A DNA stretch of 64,000 bases. It comes from Hyphomicrobiales bacterium (GTDB lineage: Bacteria > Pseudomonadota > Alphaproteobacteria > SPJN01). The notes under the pieces were generated by a model, which worked only from the letters and a program-made list of their open reading frames with translations, was not told where the DNA came from and searched no databases. Position 1 is the stretch's first letter, and each line of letters opens with the position of its first letter. A program made the translations under genes and the position numbers. Of the stretch, positions 53,696 through 63,850 are shown one piece after another. The DNA is taken from positions 1 to 64,000 of the forward strand of contig SPJN01000014.1 in the NCBI GenBank assembly GCA_006844605.1, written 5' to 3'.

Positions 53696-54726
53696 TAGGC
53701 GGCAGCTTGACCGGCCTGCTCGGTTGCTTCTGACCATTCGCCAGCAGCGGCAAGGCCGTTCATGCGGGCGCGATGGGCAAAGGCAGCCTGTGCAGCGGCA
53801 ACATTTTCAGTTTGACCCTGCCATGCTTTCAGGGCGGCTTGTTGCAGGGCGCGACCATATGAGAAAGTCAGCCCCCAAGGCAGATCATAGCCTGCATTCA
53901 TGGCATTCAAATGGGCGGTGGCTTCTTCGTCTGACTGACCGCCGGACAGGAAGGCAATGCCTGCAACCGCGGAAGGTACGTGACGTTTCAGCGTGGCAAC
54001 GGTACGTGCGGCCACTTCTTCAACGCCCGCGCGGGTCGGTGCATCTGTGCCTGAGATGACCATGTTCGGCTTAAGAACAGTGCCTTCAAGGTAGACGCGC
54101 TGGTTGTACAGTTCCTGATAAAGCTCAGACAGGGCCCAGCCGGTGACATCATCGCACACATCGATAGAATGGCTGCCATCCATGATCACTTCAGGTTCCA
54201 CGATCGGCACAATGCCTGCTTCTTGACAAAGCGCAGCATAACGGGCCAGCGCGTGGGTGTTGGCGCGAATGCAGCTGTAGGAAGGGATACCATCTGCAAT
54301 ATTGATCACGGCGCGCCACTTGGCGAAGCCTGCGCCCAATTCACGGTATTCAGCCAAACGATCACGCAGGCCATCAAGACCTTCGGTCACTTGTTCGCCG
54401 GGGCAACCGGGAAGGTCCTTGGCACCGGCATCAACCTTGATGCCGGGAACTGCGCCTTTTGAGGCGATCAGGTCGCGCAGCGCGGTGCCATCGGCAGCGT
54501 TCTGGCGGATGGTTTCGTCAAACAGGATAACGCCTGAAATTGCCTCGTCGAAGCCATCGGCGCGGAACAGCATTTCGCGGTAATCGCGGCGGCTGTCTTC
54601 TGTTGATTCGGTGTTGATTTGATCGAACCGCTTTTTGATGGTGCCGGTGCTTTCATCGGCGGCCAAAATCCCCTTGCCGGGGGTCATCATCTGGGCGGCG
54701 ATTTCTTCAAGCCGTGCCTTATCCAT
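53695..54726 (-). CDS. Fructose-bisphosphate aldolase, class I
   Basis: This 343-residue protein has class I aldolase motifs [16 protein letters not shown], the catalytic Glu in [13 protein letters not shown], the Schiff-base lysine in [10 protein letters not shown], and [21 protein letters not shown]. It needs no metal, unlike the class II enzyme common in bacteria. It cleaves fructose-1,6-bisphosphate or acts in reverse in gluconeogenesis. It lies between pgk (41-base gap) and thiE (overlap). The Ala/Glu-rich C-terminus is the usual flexible tail. Confidence 0.96.
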   Translation of the reverse strand: MDKARLEEIAAQMMTPGKGILAADESTGTIKKRFDQINTESTEDSRRDYREMLFRADGFDEAISGVILFDETIRQNAADGTALRDLIASKGAVPGIKVDAGAKDLPGCPGEQVTEGLDGLRDRLAEYRELGAGFAKWRAVINIADGIPSYSCIRANTHALARYAALCQEAGIVPIVEPEVIMDGSHSIDVCDDVTGWALSELYQELYNQRVYLEGTVLKPNMVISGTDAPTRAGVEEVAARTVATLKRHVPSAVAGIAFLSGGQSDEEATAHLNAMNAGYDLPWGLTFSYGRALQQAALKAWQGQTENVAAAQAAFAHRARMNGLAAAGEWSEATEQAGQAAA

Positions 54727-54767
54727 TTTATATCTCCTTCTTCGGAAAATTGTGTTTCGGCAGCATG

Positions 54768-55964
54768 TTATTTTTCAAGCGCTGCAACACCGGGCAGGGT
54801 TTTGCCTTCAAGCCACTCAAGGAAGGCACCACCTGCGGTCGAAACATAAGTAAAGTTTTCATAAACATTGCCGGCGTGATTTATCGCGGCCACCGTATCG
54901 CCGCCGCCAGCAATGGCTTTCAAGCGACCGGCCTTGGCCAGCATCCCTACATGGCGCAGGGTGATGGTTGTGGCGGTATCAAATGGGGGGGTTTCAAACG
55001 CGCCCAGCGGGCCATTCCAGACAACAGTCTTGGCCCCTTCAAAGCGAATGCCGAATTCAGCAACAGAACTGGTGCCCGCATCAAGGATCATCCCATCATC
55101 CGGGGTTTGATCCGCGGCAAGTGTCATGCTCTTCGTATTGGGGGCCAGTTCCTTGGCGACCACACCGTCAACGGGCAGCACAATTTCACAGCCCTTTGTG
55201 CCCGCTTCGTTCAGAATTTCCAGGGCAAGGCCCTTCAGGTCCGGCTCATGCAGGCTTTTGCCGACGGGCATACCGCGTGCGGCCAGGAATGTGTTGGCCA
55301 TGGCACCACCGATCAACAGGTGGTCTACCTTGCCGACAAGGTTTTTCAGCAATTCGATTTTGCTTGAGACTTTGGCACCGCCGACAACGGCGACAACCGG
55401 GCGTTCAGGATTGCCAAGCGCGGCGTCCAGTGCCTCAAGCTCTTTTTGCATGGCGCGTCCAGCAACCGACGGCAACGTGCGGGCAATGCCCTCGGTTGAG
55501 CCATGGGCGCGATGCGCAGCAGAAAAGGCGTCATTGACATACAGGTCGCCATTGGCAGCCAGTGCCTTGGCAAATTCAGGATCATTGGTTTCTTCGCCGG
55601 CATGGAAGCGTGTGTTTTCCAGCACCAGCACGTCGCCGTCGTTCATGGCGTTTACGGCGGTGGCGGCGGTTTCACCAATGCAGTCGGCGGCAAAGCCGAC
55701 AGGTTGGCCCAAAAGCTCGCCCAAGGCGGTGGCGACGGGGGCCAAGGACATGTCCGGGTTGGGCTGGCCTTTTGGACGCCCAAAATGACTGAGGGCAATG
55801 ACTTTTGCGCCATTGCCCACCAGTTCTTTAATCGTCGGCAGCACACGGTCCAGACGTGTTGTGTCTGTGATCGCGCCGTCCTTCATGGGAACGTTTAGAT
55901 CAAGCCGAACAAGCACCCGCTTGCCCGTAACATCGAGAGTATCAAGCGTATTATATCCGGCCAT
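54768..55964 (-). CDS. pgk: Phosphoglycerate kinase
   Basis: This 398-residue protein has [15 protein letters not shown] at the N-terminus, [38 protein letters not shown] and the C-terminal nucleotide loop [13 protein letters not shown]. It interconverts 1,3-bisphosphoglycerate and 3-phosphoglycerate. It is the third gene of the tkt-gap-pgk-fba order typical of alphaproteobacteria. The 113-base gap to gap carries tandem repeats. Confidence 0.98.
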   Translation of the reverse strand: MAGYNTLDTLDVTGKRVLVRLDLNVPMKDGAITDTTRLDRVLPTIKELVGNGAKVIALSHFGRPKGQPNPDMSLAPVATALGELLGQPVGFAADCIGETAATAVNAMNDGDVLVLENTRFHAGEETNDPEFAKALAANGDLYVNDAFSAAHRAHGSTEGIARTLPSVAGRAMQKELEALDAALGNPERPVVAVVGGAKVSSKIELLKNLVGKVDHLLIGGAMANTFLAARGMPVGKSLHEPDLKGLALEILNEAGTKGCEIVLPVDGVVAKELAPNTKSMTLAADQTPDDGMILDAGTSSVAEFGIRFEGAKTVVWNGPLGAFETPPFDTATTITLRHVGMLAKAGRLKAIAGGGDTVAAINHAGNVYENFTYVSTAGGAFLEWLEGKTLPGVAALEK

Positions 55965-55982
55965 GATCAGTCCTATCTTCTA

Positions 55983-56100
55983 TCGCTAAGGTGCGTGCCT
56001 TGTTGCGGTGGTTGCTTAAAGCGCGCACCCTATTGTGTGATGGTCGCTTATAGCGCGCACCTTATTGTGATGGCCGCTTACAGCGCGCCCATTGCAACGG
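55983..56100. repeat. Three to four degenerate tandem copies of the gap stop-codon region
   Basis: Units of about 30 bp lie end to end. TGGCCGCTTACAGCGCGC (56071 on, containing the reverse complement of the gap stop) is repeated as TGGTCGCTTATAGCGCGCAC (56041-56070) and TGGTTGCTTAAAGCGCGCAC (56009-56040). A more decayed copy lies at about 55983-56008 (TCGCTAAGGTGCGTGC). The units end in CTTATTGTGA or CTATTGTGTGA. The middle unit is exactly 30 bases and in phase with gap. Confidence 0.75.
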
Positions 56101-57097
56101 CTGTGTCTGACATACGGTTGGAAAAACCCCATTCATTGTCATACCAGCTCAACACACGCACCAGACGGCCTTCGATCACCTGCGTCTGTGTCAGGTCGAA
56201 GGTTGAAGAATTCGGGTTGTGATTGAAGTCAACAGATACCAGCGGACCATCAGACACGCCAAGCACGCCCTTAAGCGGGCCATTGGCAGCGGCGGTGATC
56301 GCTTCGTTTACTTCTTCGATTGTGGTGTCACGACCGGCATCAAATACCAAGTCGATCATGGACACATTCGGGGTCGGTACGCGAACGGCTGTGCCGTCCA
56401 GCTTGCCCTGCAATTCAGGCAGCACAAGGCCAACCGCGCGGGCAGCACCGGTTGATGTGGGGATCATGGACAGAGCAGCGGCACGGCCACGGCGCAGGTC
56501 AGAATGCATCACATCAAGGCTGGGCTGATCGCCAGTATAGGCATGAACGGTGGTCATGAAGCCCCGTTCAATCCCGATCAGGTTGTTCAAAATTTGAGCA
56601 ACAGGGGCCAAGCAGTTTGTTGTGCATGACGCGTTGGAAACAACCGTGTGGCTGGCTTCCAGCTGGTCATGGTTCACACCATAAACAACGGTCAGGTCTG
56701 CATTGGTGGCAGGTGCTGAAACCAGAACCTTTTTGGCACCGGCATTGATGTGGCCGCTGGCTTTTTCCTTGGATGTGAAAATGCCTGTGCATTCCATCAC
56801 AATGTCTGCACCCAGATCGCCCCAAGGCAGATCGGCAGGATTACGTTCGGCAGCAACCTTGATCTTGCCTGATGACCAGCCATTGCGTGACAGCTCAATC
56901 GTGTCACCATCAACGGTGACATCACCGGGGAAGCCGCCGTGAACTGAATCATAGCGCAGCAGATGGGCATTGGTTTCAACCGGGCCCAGATCGTTGATGC
57001 CGACAACTTCAATATCGGTGCGGCCTGATTCAGCAATGGCGCGCAGTACGTTCCGGCCAATACGACCAAAACCATTAATCCCAACACGTACAGTCAT
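56078..57097 (-). CDS. gap: Glyceraldehyde-3-phosphate dehydrogenase, type I
   Basis: This 339-residue protein has the NAD-binding start [18 protein letters not shown], the catalytic Cys158 in [48 protein letters not shown] and the end [15 protein letters not shown]. It oxidises glyceraldehyde-3-phosphate to 1,3-bisphosphoglycerate. It is located 41 bases after tkt and before pgk. Its stop codon lies inside the first unit of a tandem repeat that duplicates the sequence around the stop. Confidence 0.98.
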   Translation of the reverse strand: MTVRVGINGFGRIGRNVLRAIAESGRTDIEVVGINDLGPVETNAHLLRYDSVHGGFPGDVTVDGDTIELSRNGWSSGKIKVAAERNPADLPWGDLGADIVMECTGIFTSKEKASGHINAGAKKVLVSAPATNADLTVVYGVNHDQLEASHTVVSNASCTTNCLAPVAQILNNLIGIERGFMTTVHAYTGDQPSLDVMHSDLRRGRAAALSMIPTSTGAARAVGLVLPELQGKLDGTAVRVPTPNVSMIDLVFDAGRDTTIEEVNEAITAAANGPLKGVLGVSDGPLVSVDFNHNPNSSTFDLTQTQVIEGRLVRVLSWYDNEWGFSNRMSDTAVAMGAL

Positions 57098-57138
57098 GTG
57101 TTCTTTCCTTCCTACTCGGATGCCTTTTTAGAGGGGTT

Positions 57139-59136
57139 TTAAAGGCGGGCGCGGGCTTCTTTCACCACCCGCTCCACTGTGATGTCAAAATGTTTGTATA
57201 GATCACCGGCCGGGGCACTGGCGCCGAATGTGTCGATGCCAACAAATGCACCGTTCGAGCCCAAAATGCGTTCCCAGCCAAAGCTTATGCCGGCTTCAAC
57301 CGCAACGCGGATGGTGCCGTCAGCGCCAAGCAATGCGGCTTTATCGGTGTCGTTCAGCAACTCCCAGCAAGGTAGGGAGACAACGCGGGTCGGCACGCCA
57401 TCAGCTTCAAGCTGTTGGGCAGCGTCGACGGCCAATTGCAATTCTGTGCCTGTGCCAATCAATACGACTTTTGCGTCGCTGCTGGCTTCGCGAATGACAT
57501 AACCACCCTTGGCGCACAGATTATCGTCTGTGTGCGTGGTGCGCAGTGCCGGAACACCCTGACGTGACAGGGCCAGAACTGACGGGCCATCCGTGCGCTT
57601 CAGCGCCACTTCCCAGCATTCGGCAGTTTCAACTGCGTCAGCGGGGCGGAATACGGCCACATTCGGCATGGCGCGCAGGCTGGCGACATGCTCAACCGGC
57701 TGATGGGTCGGGCCATCTTCGCCAAGCCCGATGGAATCATGGGTCATGACATAAACAACGCGCTGGCCCATCAGGGCGGACAGGCGGATAGACGGACGGC
57801 AATAGTCCGTAAAGACAAGGAATGTCCCGCCATAAGGGATCAGGCCCCCATGCAGGGCAATGCCGTTCATGGCAGCTGCCATGCCATGCTCACGCACGCC
57901 GTAATGGACATAGCGGCCAGTGAAATCGGTTGAGCTGACAATGCCCATATCACCTGATTTCGTGTTGTTGGAGCCGGTCAGGTCAGCTGAGCCACCAATT
58001 GTTTCAACAACAACCGGATTGATGACATCAAGCGCATTTTGGCTTGAGGCACGGGTTGCCAGCTTAGGCAGGTCTTCGGCCAACTGCTTTTTGTATGAAT
58101 TGATGGTCTCGTCCAGGCCCGCAGGCAGATTACCTGCCTGTGTACGGTCCCAAAGGGCGCGGGCATCAGCGTCAAGGCCATCAAGGCGGGCTTCCCACGC
58201 CTTGCGGGATGCTTGTGAGCGGGCACCGGCGGCACGCCACTGATCCAGAACTGCGGTGGGCACTTCAAACGGACCATAAGGCCAGTCAAGCTGTGCGCGC
58301 GTGGCAGTGATTTCGTCATCGCCTAGGGGGGCACCATGGGTTGAGGATGTGCCCTGCTTGTTGGGAGAGCCATAGCCGATCACAGTTTTGCAGGCGATCA
58401 GTGTCGGCTGGTTCGTATTGGCCTTGGCGTCGCTGATGGCTTTCGACACAGCGGCAACATCATGGCCATCACAGGCAATAACCTGCCAGCCTGAGGCTGC
58501 AAAGCGGCCTAATTGGTCATCTGACACGGTCAGGTCGGTCGGGCCGTCAATTGAAATGCCGTTGTCATCAAACAGAACGATCAGCTTGTCCAATTTCATG
58601 TGGCCAGCCATAGAAATGGCTTCATGGCTGATGCCTTCCATCAGGCACCCATCGCCAGCCAGTGCATAGGTGTAATGGTCAACCACGTCATCGCCATAGC
58701 GCGCAGCCTGCAGCTTTTCTGCAAGGGCCATGCCGACAGCGGTGGCAATACCCTGACCCAGCGGGCCAGTCGTTGTTTCAATGCCGTTCGCTTCGCCATA
58801 TTCGGGATGGCCAGCGGTTTTGGCACCTATCTGGCGGAAATTCTTGATCTGATCGAGGGTCATATCCTCATAGCCTGTCAGGTAAAGCAGGCTGTAAAGC
58901 AGCATGGAGCCATGACCGGCAGACAGAATGAAACGGTCACGATCGGGCCAGAACGGCGCGGTCGGATCATATTTCAAATGTTCGGAAAATAGCACCGCAG
59001 CAACATCTGCCATGCCCATCGGCATGCCCGGATGGCCAGAGTTCGCTTGTTGCACGGCATCCATGCTTAGGGCACGGATGGCATTGGCCATAGCGCGTAA
59101 ATCGTAGTTCGTCGCAGCGGGGGACTGATCAGTCAT
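57139..59136 (-). CDS. tkt: Transketolase
   Basis: This 665-residue thiamine-diphosphate enzyme has [34 protein letters not shown], the TPP motif [28 protein letters not shown], and the pyrimidine-domain [19 protein letters not shown]. It transfers two-carbon units in the pentose phosphate pathway and can feed a Calvin-type cycle. The ATG at 59136 (MTDQSP) is used; the track start at 59205 adds 23 unrelated residues. It is the first gene of the carbon-metabolism run, divergent from the gene before zapA. Confidence 0.97.
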   Translation of the reverse strand: MTDQSPAATNYDLRAMANAIRALSMDAVQQANSGHPGMPMGMADVAAVLFSEHLKYDPTAPFWPDRDRFILSAGHGSMLLYSLLYLTGYEDMTLDQIKNFRQIGAKTAGHPEYGEANGIETTTGPLGQGIATAVGMALAEKLQAARYGDDVVDHYTYALAGDGCLMEGISHEAISMAGHMKLDKLIVLFDDNGISIDGPTDLTVSDDQLGRFAASGWQVIACDGHDVAAVSKAISDAKANTNQPTLIACKTVIGYGSPNKQGTSSTHGAPLGDDEITATRAQLDWPYGPFEVPTAVLDQWRAAGARSQASRKAWEARLDGLDADARALWDRTQAGNLPAGLDETINSYKKQLAEDLPKLATRASSQNALDVINPVVVETIGGSADLTGSNNTKSGDMGIVSSTDFTGRYVHYGVREHGMAAAMNGIALHGGLIPYGGTFLVFTDYCRPSIRLSALMGQRVVYVMTHDSIGLGEDGPTHQPVEHVASLRAMPNVAVFRPADAVETAECWEVALKRTDGPSVLALSRQGVPALRTTHTDDNLCAKGGYVIREASSDAKVVLIGTGTELQLAVDAAQQLEADGVPTRVVSLPCWELLNDTDKAALLGADGTIRVAVEAGISFGWERILGSNGAFVGIDTFGASAPAGDLYKHFDITVERVVKEARARL

Positions 59137-59453
59137 ATGCAGGTTCCGGTATGCAGAAGTCCCAGGACGTTGGTCCCGGCGGACTTCCCAAAAAAGTAAC
59201 GGCAAAATTTGAGGGCAAAACCATAGAAGGCCACTTGCGCGGCGCAGAATGCCCCGCTTGGTTTATAAAGGCAATAGACAGAGGCGGTTCAGGGGCGATT
59301 CAGGGAAAAATGCGGCATTATTACGCCCGTCACGCTCTATAAAACATCGTCGATACGTTCTGGACGGGCGCGATCGGTTTTGACGCTTGACCTGATCGGT
59401 GGCGCGCTTATCGTGACGACTCAGTGGATATTGACGATCAACAGGGTAATTTT
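59137..59453. other. Divergent intergenic region between tkt and the zapA operon
   Basis: This 317-base stretch holds no convincing gene. A 63-codon frame at 59151-59342 has no ribosome-binding site and is rejected. The only clear signal is the promoter described at 59387-59414. The tkt promoter must also lie here but no strong hexamers stand out. Confidence 0.6.
59387..59414 (+). promoter_or_regulatory. Putative sigma-70 promoter of the zapA operon
   Basis: TTGACC at 59387-59392 and TATCGT at 59409-59414 are separated by 16 bases, about 40 bases before the start codon of the first gene. Confidence 0.5.
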
Positions 59454-59855
59454 ATGAGCGATACAGGCATTGAAGCGGTGCAGGAACGGCTGGGAACAGC
59501 CCTTTCTCGTCTTGAAAAAGCGTCAGAGGCAGCGATTGCCACCTTGGCGGCCGAACGTAAGAACGCGGCTGAACAGGCACAGAGCGCGCAAAAGGGTGAT
59601 GCCGCCCTTGTTGAGGTAGAAGAGGCGTTGGCCGCAGCCGAGCTTGAAAATGAAGAGCTAACTAAGGAAAACAAGGCCCTAGCCACCCTTGTTGAGCAGG
59701 TGGAAAACCGCCTGAATGCGGCGATTGACGCGGTTGAGGCGGTTTTGGACGGTGCCGAAGAAAGCGCAGATGATGATGCCAATGACGACGGCAGTGACGC
59801 CGCCGATCAAGGCGAAGAAGAGGACCAGTCGGCCCTGTTCGAAGAATCGGCCTGA
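59454..59855 (+). CDS. Small coiled-coil protein preceding zapA
   Basis: This 133-residue protein, from the ATG at 59454, is mostly a long charged coiled coil (residues of about 5-105; EEALAAAELENEELTKENKALATLVEQVENRLNAAID). It ends in a very acidic tail (ESADDDANDDGSDAADQGEEEDQ). The GTG start at 59424 in the track has no ribosome-binding site. Many alphaproteobacteria encode a comparable coiled-coil protein immediately before zapA, which suggests a role with the cell-division ring, possibly as a ZapA partner. I cannot name a family with certainty. Confidence 0.8.
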   Translation: MSDTGIEAVQERLGTALSRLEKASEAAIATLAAERKNAAEQAQSAQKGDAALVEVEEALAAAELENEELTKENKALATLVEQVENRLNAAIDAVEAVLDGAEESADDDANDDGSDAADQGEEEDQSALFEESA

Positions 59856-59877
59856 TTGCAGTTAGGAACCCTACGCT

Positions 59878-60195
59878 ATGGCGCAAGTGAATATTTCCAT
59901 CAATGGTCGCAGTTTTCCCATGACATGCGAGCCGGGCGATGAAGGTAAGTTGAAAGACCTTGCCCGTTATGTGGATTCACACGTTGCTAACCATGTTCAA
60001 AATGTCGGGCAGGTGGGCGATGCGCGCCTGTTTTTGATGGCTGCGCTGACAATTGCAGCGGAATTGGGCGATGCAGTGGGCCAGTTGGAAGACATGCAGC
60101 ATGGCCTTGCCATGGGCGAAGAGGCCGCCGCAGCCCTTGATGAAGCAGCGCGGCGCATCGACACGTTATCGCAGAAGGTTGAGGCAACAGCCTGA
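59878..60195 (+). CDS. zapA: Cell division protein ZapA
   Basis: This 105-residue protein has the ZapA start VNISINGRSFPMTCEPGDEGKLKDLARYVDSHV followed by DARLFLMAALTIAAELGDAV and a coiled-coil end. ZapA binds FtsZ and bundles its filaments at the division site. It lies 22 bases after the coiled-coil gene and is followed by 6S RNA, the conserved zapA-ssrS-cyclo-ligase order seen widely in proteobacteria. Confidence 0.94.
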   Translation: MAQVNISINGRSFPMTCEPGDEGKLKDLARYVDSHVANHVQNVGQVGDARLFLMAALTIAAELGDAVGQLEDMQHGLAMGEEAAAALDEAARRIDTLSQKVEATA

Positions 60196-60225
60196 CTTCC
60201 CCCTGCTTTTCCTGATAGAATAGCC

Positions 60226-60233
60226 TATATATT
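60226..60233 (+). promoter_or_regulatory. -10 element of the 6S RNA promoter
   Basis: TATATATT lies five to twelve bases before the predicted 5' end of 6S RNA. The -35 position is weak (CTGCTT region). Confidence 0.45.
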
Positions 60234-60237
60234 AAAT

Positions 60238-60411
60238 AGTGTAGTGGTGCTGCGGCATGCGTTATGACCGCTATCATCCCGGGGACCATAACTATCCTTA
60301 GGGAGCTGTCCCTGCCTTGGTCCGTGGACCTTGGCATCACGGCGCCCACCTGACTTGTCAGGTTCCAGGGGTTGAAACTTTGGTCAGACGGTGTTCGTGG
60401 CCCACTATACT
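60238..60411 (+). ncRNA. ssrS: 6S RNA (SsrS)
   Basis: The RNA occupies the zapA to cyclo-ligase gap. AGTGTAGTGG (60238-60247) pairs with CCACTATACT (60402-60411), forming a 10-bp closing stem. Inside are the conserved 6S stretches CCGGGGACCATAACTATCC, TTAGGGAGCTGTCCCTGCC, TTGGTCCGTGGACC and the CCACCTGACTTGTCAGGTTC region. The open central bubble mimics a melted promoter and sequesters the sigma-70 RNA polymerase in stationary phase. Exact ends are predicted from the closing stem. Confidence 0.9.
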
Positions 60412-60446
60412 TTCTAATTCGTCACTCCTTTGCCGAAAGGGTTGTG

Positions 60447-61046
60447 GTGTCCGTATCCACCGACAAAGCCACACTCAGACAATCGATGAAGCAGGCGCGT
60501 GCCGCCCTGTCTGATGCGGCGCGGGCTGCGGCGGCGCAGGGGCTGCTTGATCATGTGGTTGCCTTACGCGAAATGATTAGTGGCAAATTGATCAATGATA
60601 GTGCTGGTGTCGTGGCAGGTTACGCCCCCCTTGGTGACGAGGTTGATCCGCACCCCCTTATGACGGCATTGCGGGACCACGGTGCGCAAACCGCCCTGCC
60701 GGTTATGACAGGCAAAGAACAACCGTTGATTTTTCGGGCATGGGATGGGCGCGCGCCCCTATTGGTTGGTGATTTCGGCGTGGGAGAGCCTGCAGCGACT
60801 GCCGCCACCGTCACGCCATCTGTTATATTAACGCCTTTGTTGGCCGCTGATCGGTTTGGTGGGCGGCTTGGCTATGGCGGCGGGTTTTATGACCGGACCA
60901 TTGCGGACCTCAAGCAAGCAGGACGGCATGTGACGGTGATCGGTCTTGCGTATCGGGACCAATTGGTCGACAAGGTGCCCGCAGACGAATTGGACCAGCG
61001 GCTTGATGCCGTTCTGACCCCTGATGGGTTGATAGAAATAGGGTAA
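60447..61046 (+). CDS. 5-formyltetrahydrofolate cyclo-ligase
   Basis: This 199-residue protein has SMKQARAALSDAARAAAAQ at the N-terminus, YAPLGDEVDPHPLMTALRDHG, and the conserved ATP/folate end TPLLAADRFGGRLGYGGGFYDRTIADLK. It converts 5-formyl-THF to 5,10-methenyl-THF. A GTG start at 60447 is chosen because AAAGGG lies five bases upstream; the track ATG at 60372 falls inside the 6S RNA. It stands between 6S RNA and the phosphoesterase gene, four bases before the latter. Confidence 0.92.
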   Translation: MSVSTDKATLRQSMKQARAALSDAARAAAAQGLLDHVVALREMISGKLINDSAGVVAGYAPLGDEVDPHPLMTALRDHGAQTALPVMTGKEQPLIFRAWDGRAPLLVGDFGVGEPAATAATVTPSVILTPLLAADRFGGRLGYGGGFYDRTIADLKQAGRHVTVIGLAYRDQLVDKVPADELDQRLDAVLTPDGLIEIG

Positions 61047-61050
61047 CGCC

Positions 61051-61866
61051 ATGCGTTTATTGTTTTTGGGTGATCTTGTTGGCCGCGCGGGCCGTCGTGC
61101 CGTGTCGGACCATTTGCCCGCTGTACAACAGGCCCTTAAACCTGATTTGACCATCGCCAATGTTGAAAACGCGGCCGCCGGGTTTGGGCTGACGCGCAAG
61201 ATCATGACTGATCTGTTTGACAAGGGGGTCGATGTCCAGACATCCGGCAATCATATTTTTGATCAGCGCGAGATTATGGCCGTTATGGGCGAGGAGCGCC
61301 GTTTGCTGCGCCCGGCAACATTCCCCAAGGGCGCGCCGGGCTTCGGCCACGGGCTATATAAAACCGTACGGGGCAAGACGGTGCTGGTTATCAATTTGAT
61401 GGGGCGGGTCTATATGGATGCGATGGGTGACCCCTTTGCCGTCGCGGATGAGATTTTGACCCAATACCGCATGGGCAACACGGTTGACGCGGTATTTGTT
61501 GATTTTCATGGCGAGGCGACGTCAGAAAAAATGGCGCTGGGGCATCATTTGGATGGCCGGGTCAGCTTTGTTGTTGGCACGCACACCCATGTGCCCACCG
61601 CCGATACGCAGATTTTGCCCGGCGGCACGGGACTGCAATGCGATGCGGGCATGTGCGGGGACTATAATTCCGTGATCGGGATGCAAAAGGACGAACCGGT
61701 GCGCCGCTTTCTGCAAAAAACCCCCGGCAAACGGTTCGAGCCTGCCAATGGCGACCCGACCCTGTGCGGTGTTTTTGTCGAAACAGATGACAAAACCGGC
61801 CACGCGATAAATGTCGCCCCGGTACGGCAGGGGGGTAGTTTGCTGCCCCAAATGCCTGATTTTTAA
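61051..61866 (+). CDS. YmdB/TIGR00282-family metallophosphoesterase
   Basis: This 271-residue protein has di-metal phosphoesterase motifs FLGDLVGRAGRRAV, IANVENAAAGFGLT, TSGNHIFDQREI, VDFHGEATSEKMA and VGTHTHVPTADTQILPGGTG, which define the YmdB family. Homologues hydrolyse 2',3'-cyclic nucleotides and affect RNA turnover or biofilm switching. It is tightly linked to the cyclo-ligase gene and precedes yebC by 84 bases. Confidence 0.93.
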   Translation: MRLLFLGDLVGRAGRRAVSDHLPAVQQALKPDLTIANVENAAAGFGLTRKIMTDLFDKGVDVQTSGNHIFDQREIMAVMGEERRLLRPATFPKGAPGFGHGLYKTVRGKTVLVINLMGRVYMDAMGDPFAVADEILTQYRMGNTVDAVFVDFHGEATSEKMALGHHLDGRVSFVVGTHTHVPTADTQILPGGTGLQCDAGMCGDYNSVIGMQKDEPVRRFLQKTPGKRFEPANGDPTLCGVFVETDDKTGHAINVAPVRQGGSLLPQMPDF

Positions 61867-61950
61867 GTGTTCGGGTTGAATTTTCGGCAGTAAATGCCGT
61901 ATGACAGCCCCTGATCTATTTTCTGACGATTTTTGACGAGCGGGTGCGTT

Positions 61951-62697
61951 ATGGCAGGCCACAGTAAATTTAAGAACATTATGTATCGCAAGGGCGCGCA
62001 GGATGCCAAGCGGTCCAAGCTGTTTTCGAAGCTGTCCAAGGAAATCACCATCGCCGCAAAAATGGGCGACCCTGACCCTGATAAAAACCCGCGCTTGCGC
62101 CTTGCTGTGCAAACCGCGCGTGGTCAGTCCATGCCAAAGGACAATATCGAACGGGCGATTAAAAAGTCGCTTGGCGGTGATGCCGATAATTATGAAGACA
62201 TCCGGTATGAAGGTTACGGCCCCGGCGGTGTCGCCATTATCGTTGAGGCGTTGACCGATAATAAGAACCGTTCCGCATCAGATATTCGTGCAGCCTTTTC
62301 AAAAAATGGCGGCAATATGGGCGAAACCGGTTCAGTTGCGTTCATGTTTGATCGCGTTGGCCAGATTGTCTACCCCGCCGACAAGGCAGATGCCGACACA
62401 ATGTTCGAAGCTGCGTTGGAGGCAGGTGCCGACGAAGTTGAAAGCAGCGATGACGAGCATGAGCTGACATGCGAAGCTGGTGCCCTGCATGATGTGTTGA
62501 AAAGTCTTGAGACCCAGTTTGGCGAGCCGACCTCAGCCAAGCTGACATACAAGCCCAATGTGACCGCTGATGTTGGTGAAGATCAGGCCGCAACATTGAT
62601 GAAATTGCTGGACGCGCTGGATGATAATGACGACGTACAGAACGTCTATGCCAACTTTGATATCTCGGACGAGATTATGGAAAAGTTGAGCGCCTGA
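61951..62697 (+). CDS. yebC: YebC/PmpR-family transcription or translation factor
   Basis: The protein has 248 residues from the ATG at 61951 ([28 protein letters not shown]), the standard YebC start. [20 protein letters not shown] and [44 protein letters not shown] follow. YebC proteins bind DNA near ruv genes, and recent work on the family also supports a role in translation of proline-rich sequences. It is the usual first gene before ruvCAB. Confidence 0.96.
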   Translation: MAGHSKFKNIMYRKGAQDAKRSKLFSKLSKEITIAAKMGDPDPDKNPRLRLAVQTARGQSMPKDNIERAIKKSLGGDADNYEDIRYEGYGPGGVAIIVEALTDNKNRSASDIRAAFSKNGGNMGETGSVAFMFDRVGQIVYPADKADADTMFEAALEAGADEVESSDDEHELTCEAGALHDVLKSLETQFGEPTSAKLTYKPNVTADVGEDQAATLMKLLDALDDNDDVQNVYANFDISDEIMEKLSA

Positions 62698-62700
62698 TTG

Positions 62701-63231
62701 ATGAACACCATGGTGCGCATTGTGGGATTTGACCCCGGTCTACGGCGCACCGGGTGGGGCATTATTGAATCTGATGGCAATAAGTTAACCCATATCGCCA
62801 ATGGCGTTGTGAAGTCGGATGCCCGCCTGTCGCTGGCTGAACGCTTGCTGGAATTGCGCAAGGGACTGGCTGCTGTCATCGAAGAATATCAGCCCGCCGA
62901 AGCAGCGGTTGAGCAAACCTTCGTCAATAAAGACCCGGCTGGGACGTTGAAGTTGGGGCAGGCGCGCGCGATTGCGCTTTTGGCTCCCGCTGAGGTTGGC
63001 TTACCCGTCGCCGAATATGCGCCCAATCAGGTCAAAAAGGCCGTTGTGGGCGCGGGACATGCCGACAAAAACCAGATCGGTCACATGATTTTGACATTGA
63101 TGCCAGGGACCAAGGTTGCCAACCCGGATGCCGCCGATGCCTTGGCGATTGCCATCTGTCACGCCCATCATCGTGGTGGGGACCGGATGAGTGCCGCCAT
63201 TGCCGCTGCTGAAGCAGGCGCACAGGCATGA
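62701..63231 (+). CDS. ruvC: Crossover junction endodeoxyribonuclease RuvC
   Basis: This 176-residue resolvase has the catalytic acids in [37 protein letters not shown] and the closing [17 protein letters not shown]. It cleaves Holliday junctions moved by RuvAB. The ATG at 62701 lies three bases after the yebC stop; a second ATG at 62710 is also possible. Its stop overlaps ruvA by four bases. Confidence 0.97.
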   Translation: MNTMVRIVGFDPGLRRTGWGIIESDGNKLTHIANGVVKSDARLSLAERLLELRKGLAAVIEEYQPAEAAVEQTFVNKDPAGTLKLGQARAIALLAPAEVGLPVAEYAPNQVKKAVVGAGHADKNQIGHMILTLMPGTKVANPDAADALAIAICHAHHRGGDRMSAAIAAAEAGAQA

Positions 63232-63833
63232 TTGCGCTGTTGACCGGCATTTTGGCCGCCCGCGCAGATGATCACTGCATTATTGACGTGAACGGGGTCG
63301 GCTATGCCACCTTTTGTTCTTCCCGCACGCTTGATCAATTGCCAATGGTGGGTGAGGCAGTGCGCCTTCACATCGACACGCATGTTCGCGAAGACCATAT
63401 TCATCTTTATGGGTTTATGGCGGATGGGGAACGGCAATGGTTCCGCCTGTTGCAGTCCGTACAGGGCGTTGGCGCGCGCGTCGCGTTGGGCATTTTGGGT
63501 ACATTGTCTGCTGATGAATTGGCGCAATCCATTGCCACACAGGACAAGGCGATGGTTGGCCGTGCCCAAGGTGTGGGGCCCAAATTGGCGCAGCGTCTTG
63601 TGACGGAATTAAAGGATAAGGTCCCCGCTGATCTAACGATTGCAATGGGATCGGGGGATGTGGATACGCCGCAAGGTGGTGGCAATGCCGATGCCCTCTC
63701 AGCCCTGACGAATTTGGGGTATAAGGAGGTTGAGGCTGCCCGCGCCATCGCCAAAGTGTCCGGTGATGCGGGCGACGATGTGGCGTCCCTGATCCGGCTT
63801 GCCCTTAAAGAACTTGCACCGAATCGTGGATAA
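63228..63833 (+). CDS. ruvA: Holliday junction branch migration protein RuvA
   Basis: This 201-residue protein has the N-terminal OB-fold ([29 protein letters not shown]), the helix-hairpin-helix pair ([22 protein letters not shown] and [20 protein letters not shown]) and the C-terminal domain ([23 protein letters not shown]) that contacts RuvB. It overlaps ruvC by ATGA and precedes ruvB by 17 bases. Confidence 0.97.
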   Translation: MIALLTGILAARADDHCIIDVNGVGYATFCSSRTLDQLPMVGEAVRLHIDTHVREDHIHLYGFMADGERQWFRLLQSVQGVGARVALGILGTLSADELAQSIATQDKAMVGRAQGVGPKLAQRLVTELKDKVPADLTIAMGSGDVDTPQGGGNADALSALTNLGYKEVEAARAIAKVSGDAGDDVASLIRLALKELAPNRG

Positions 63834-63850
63834 CAGGCTAAACTGATCTG

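Noticed and set aside
59151-59342. 63-codon frame in the tkt-zapA divergent region
   Set aside because: It has no ribosome-binding site, no recognisable family and runs through the expected tkt promoter.
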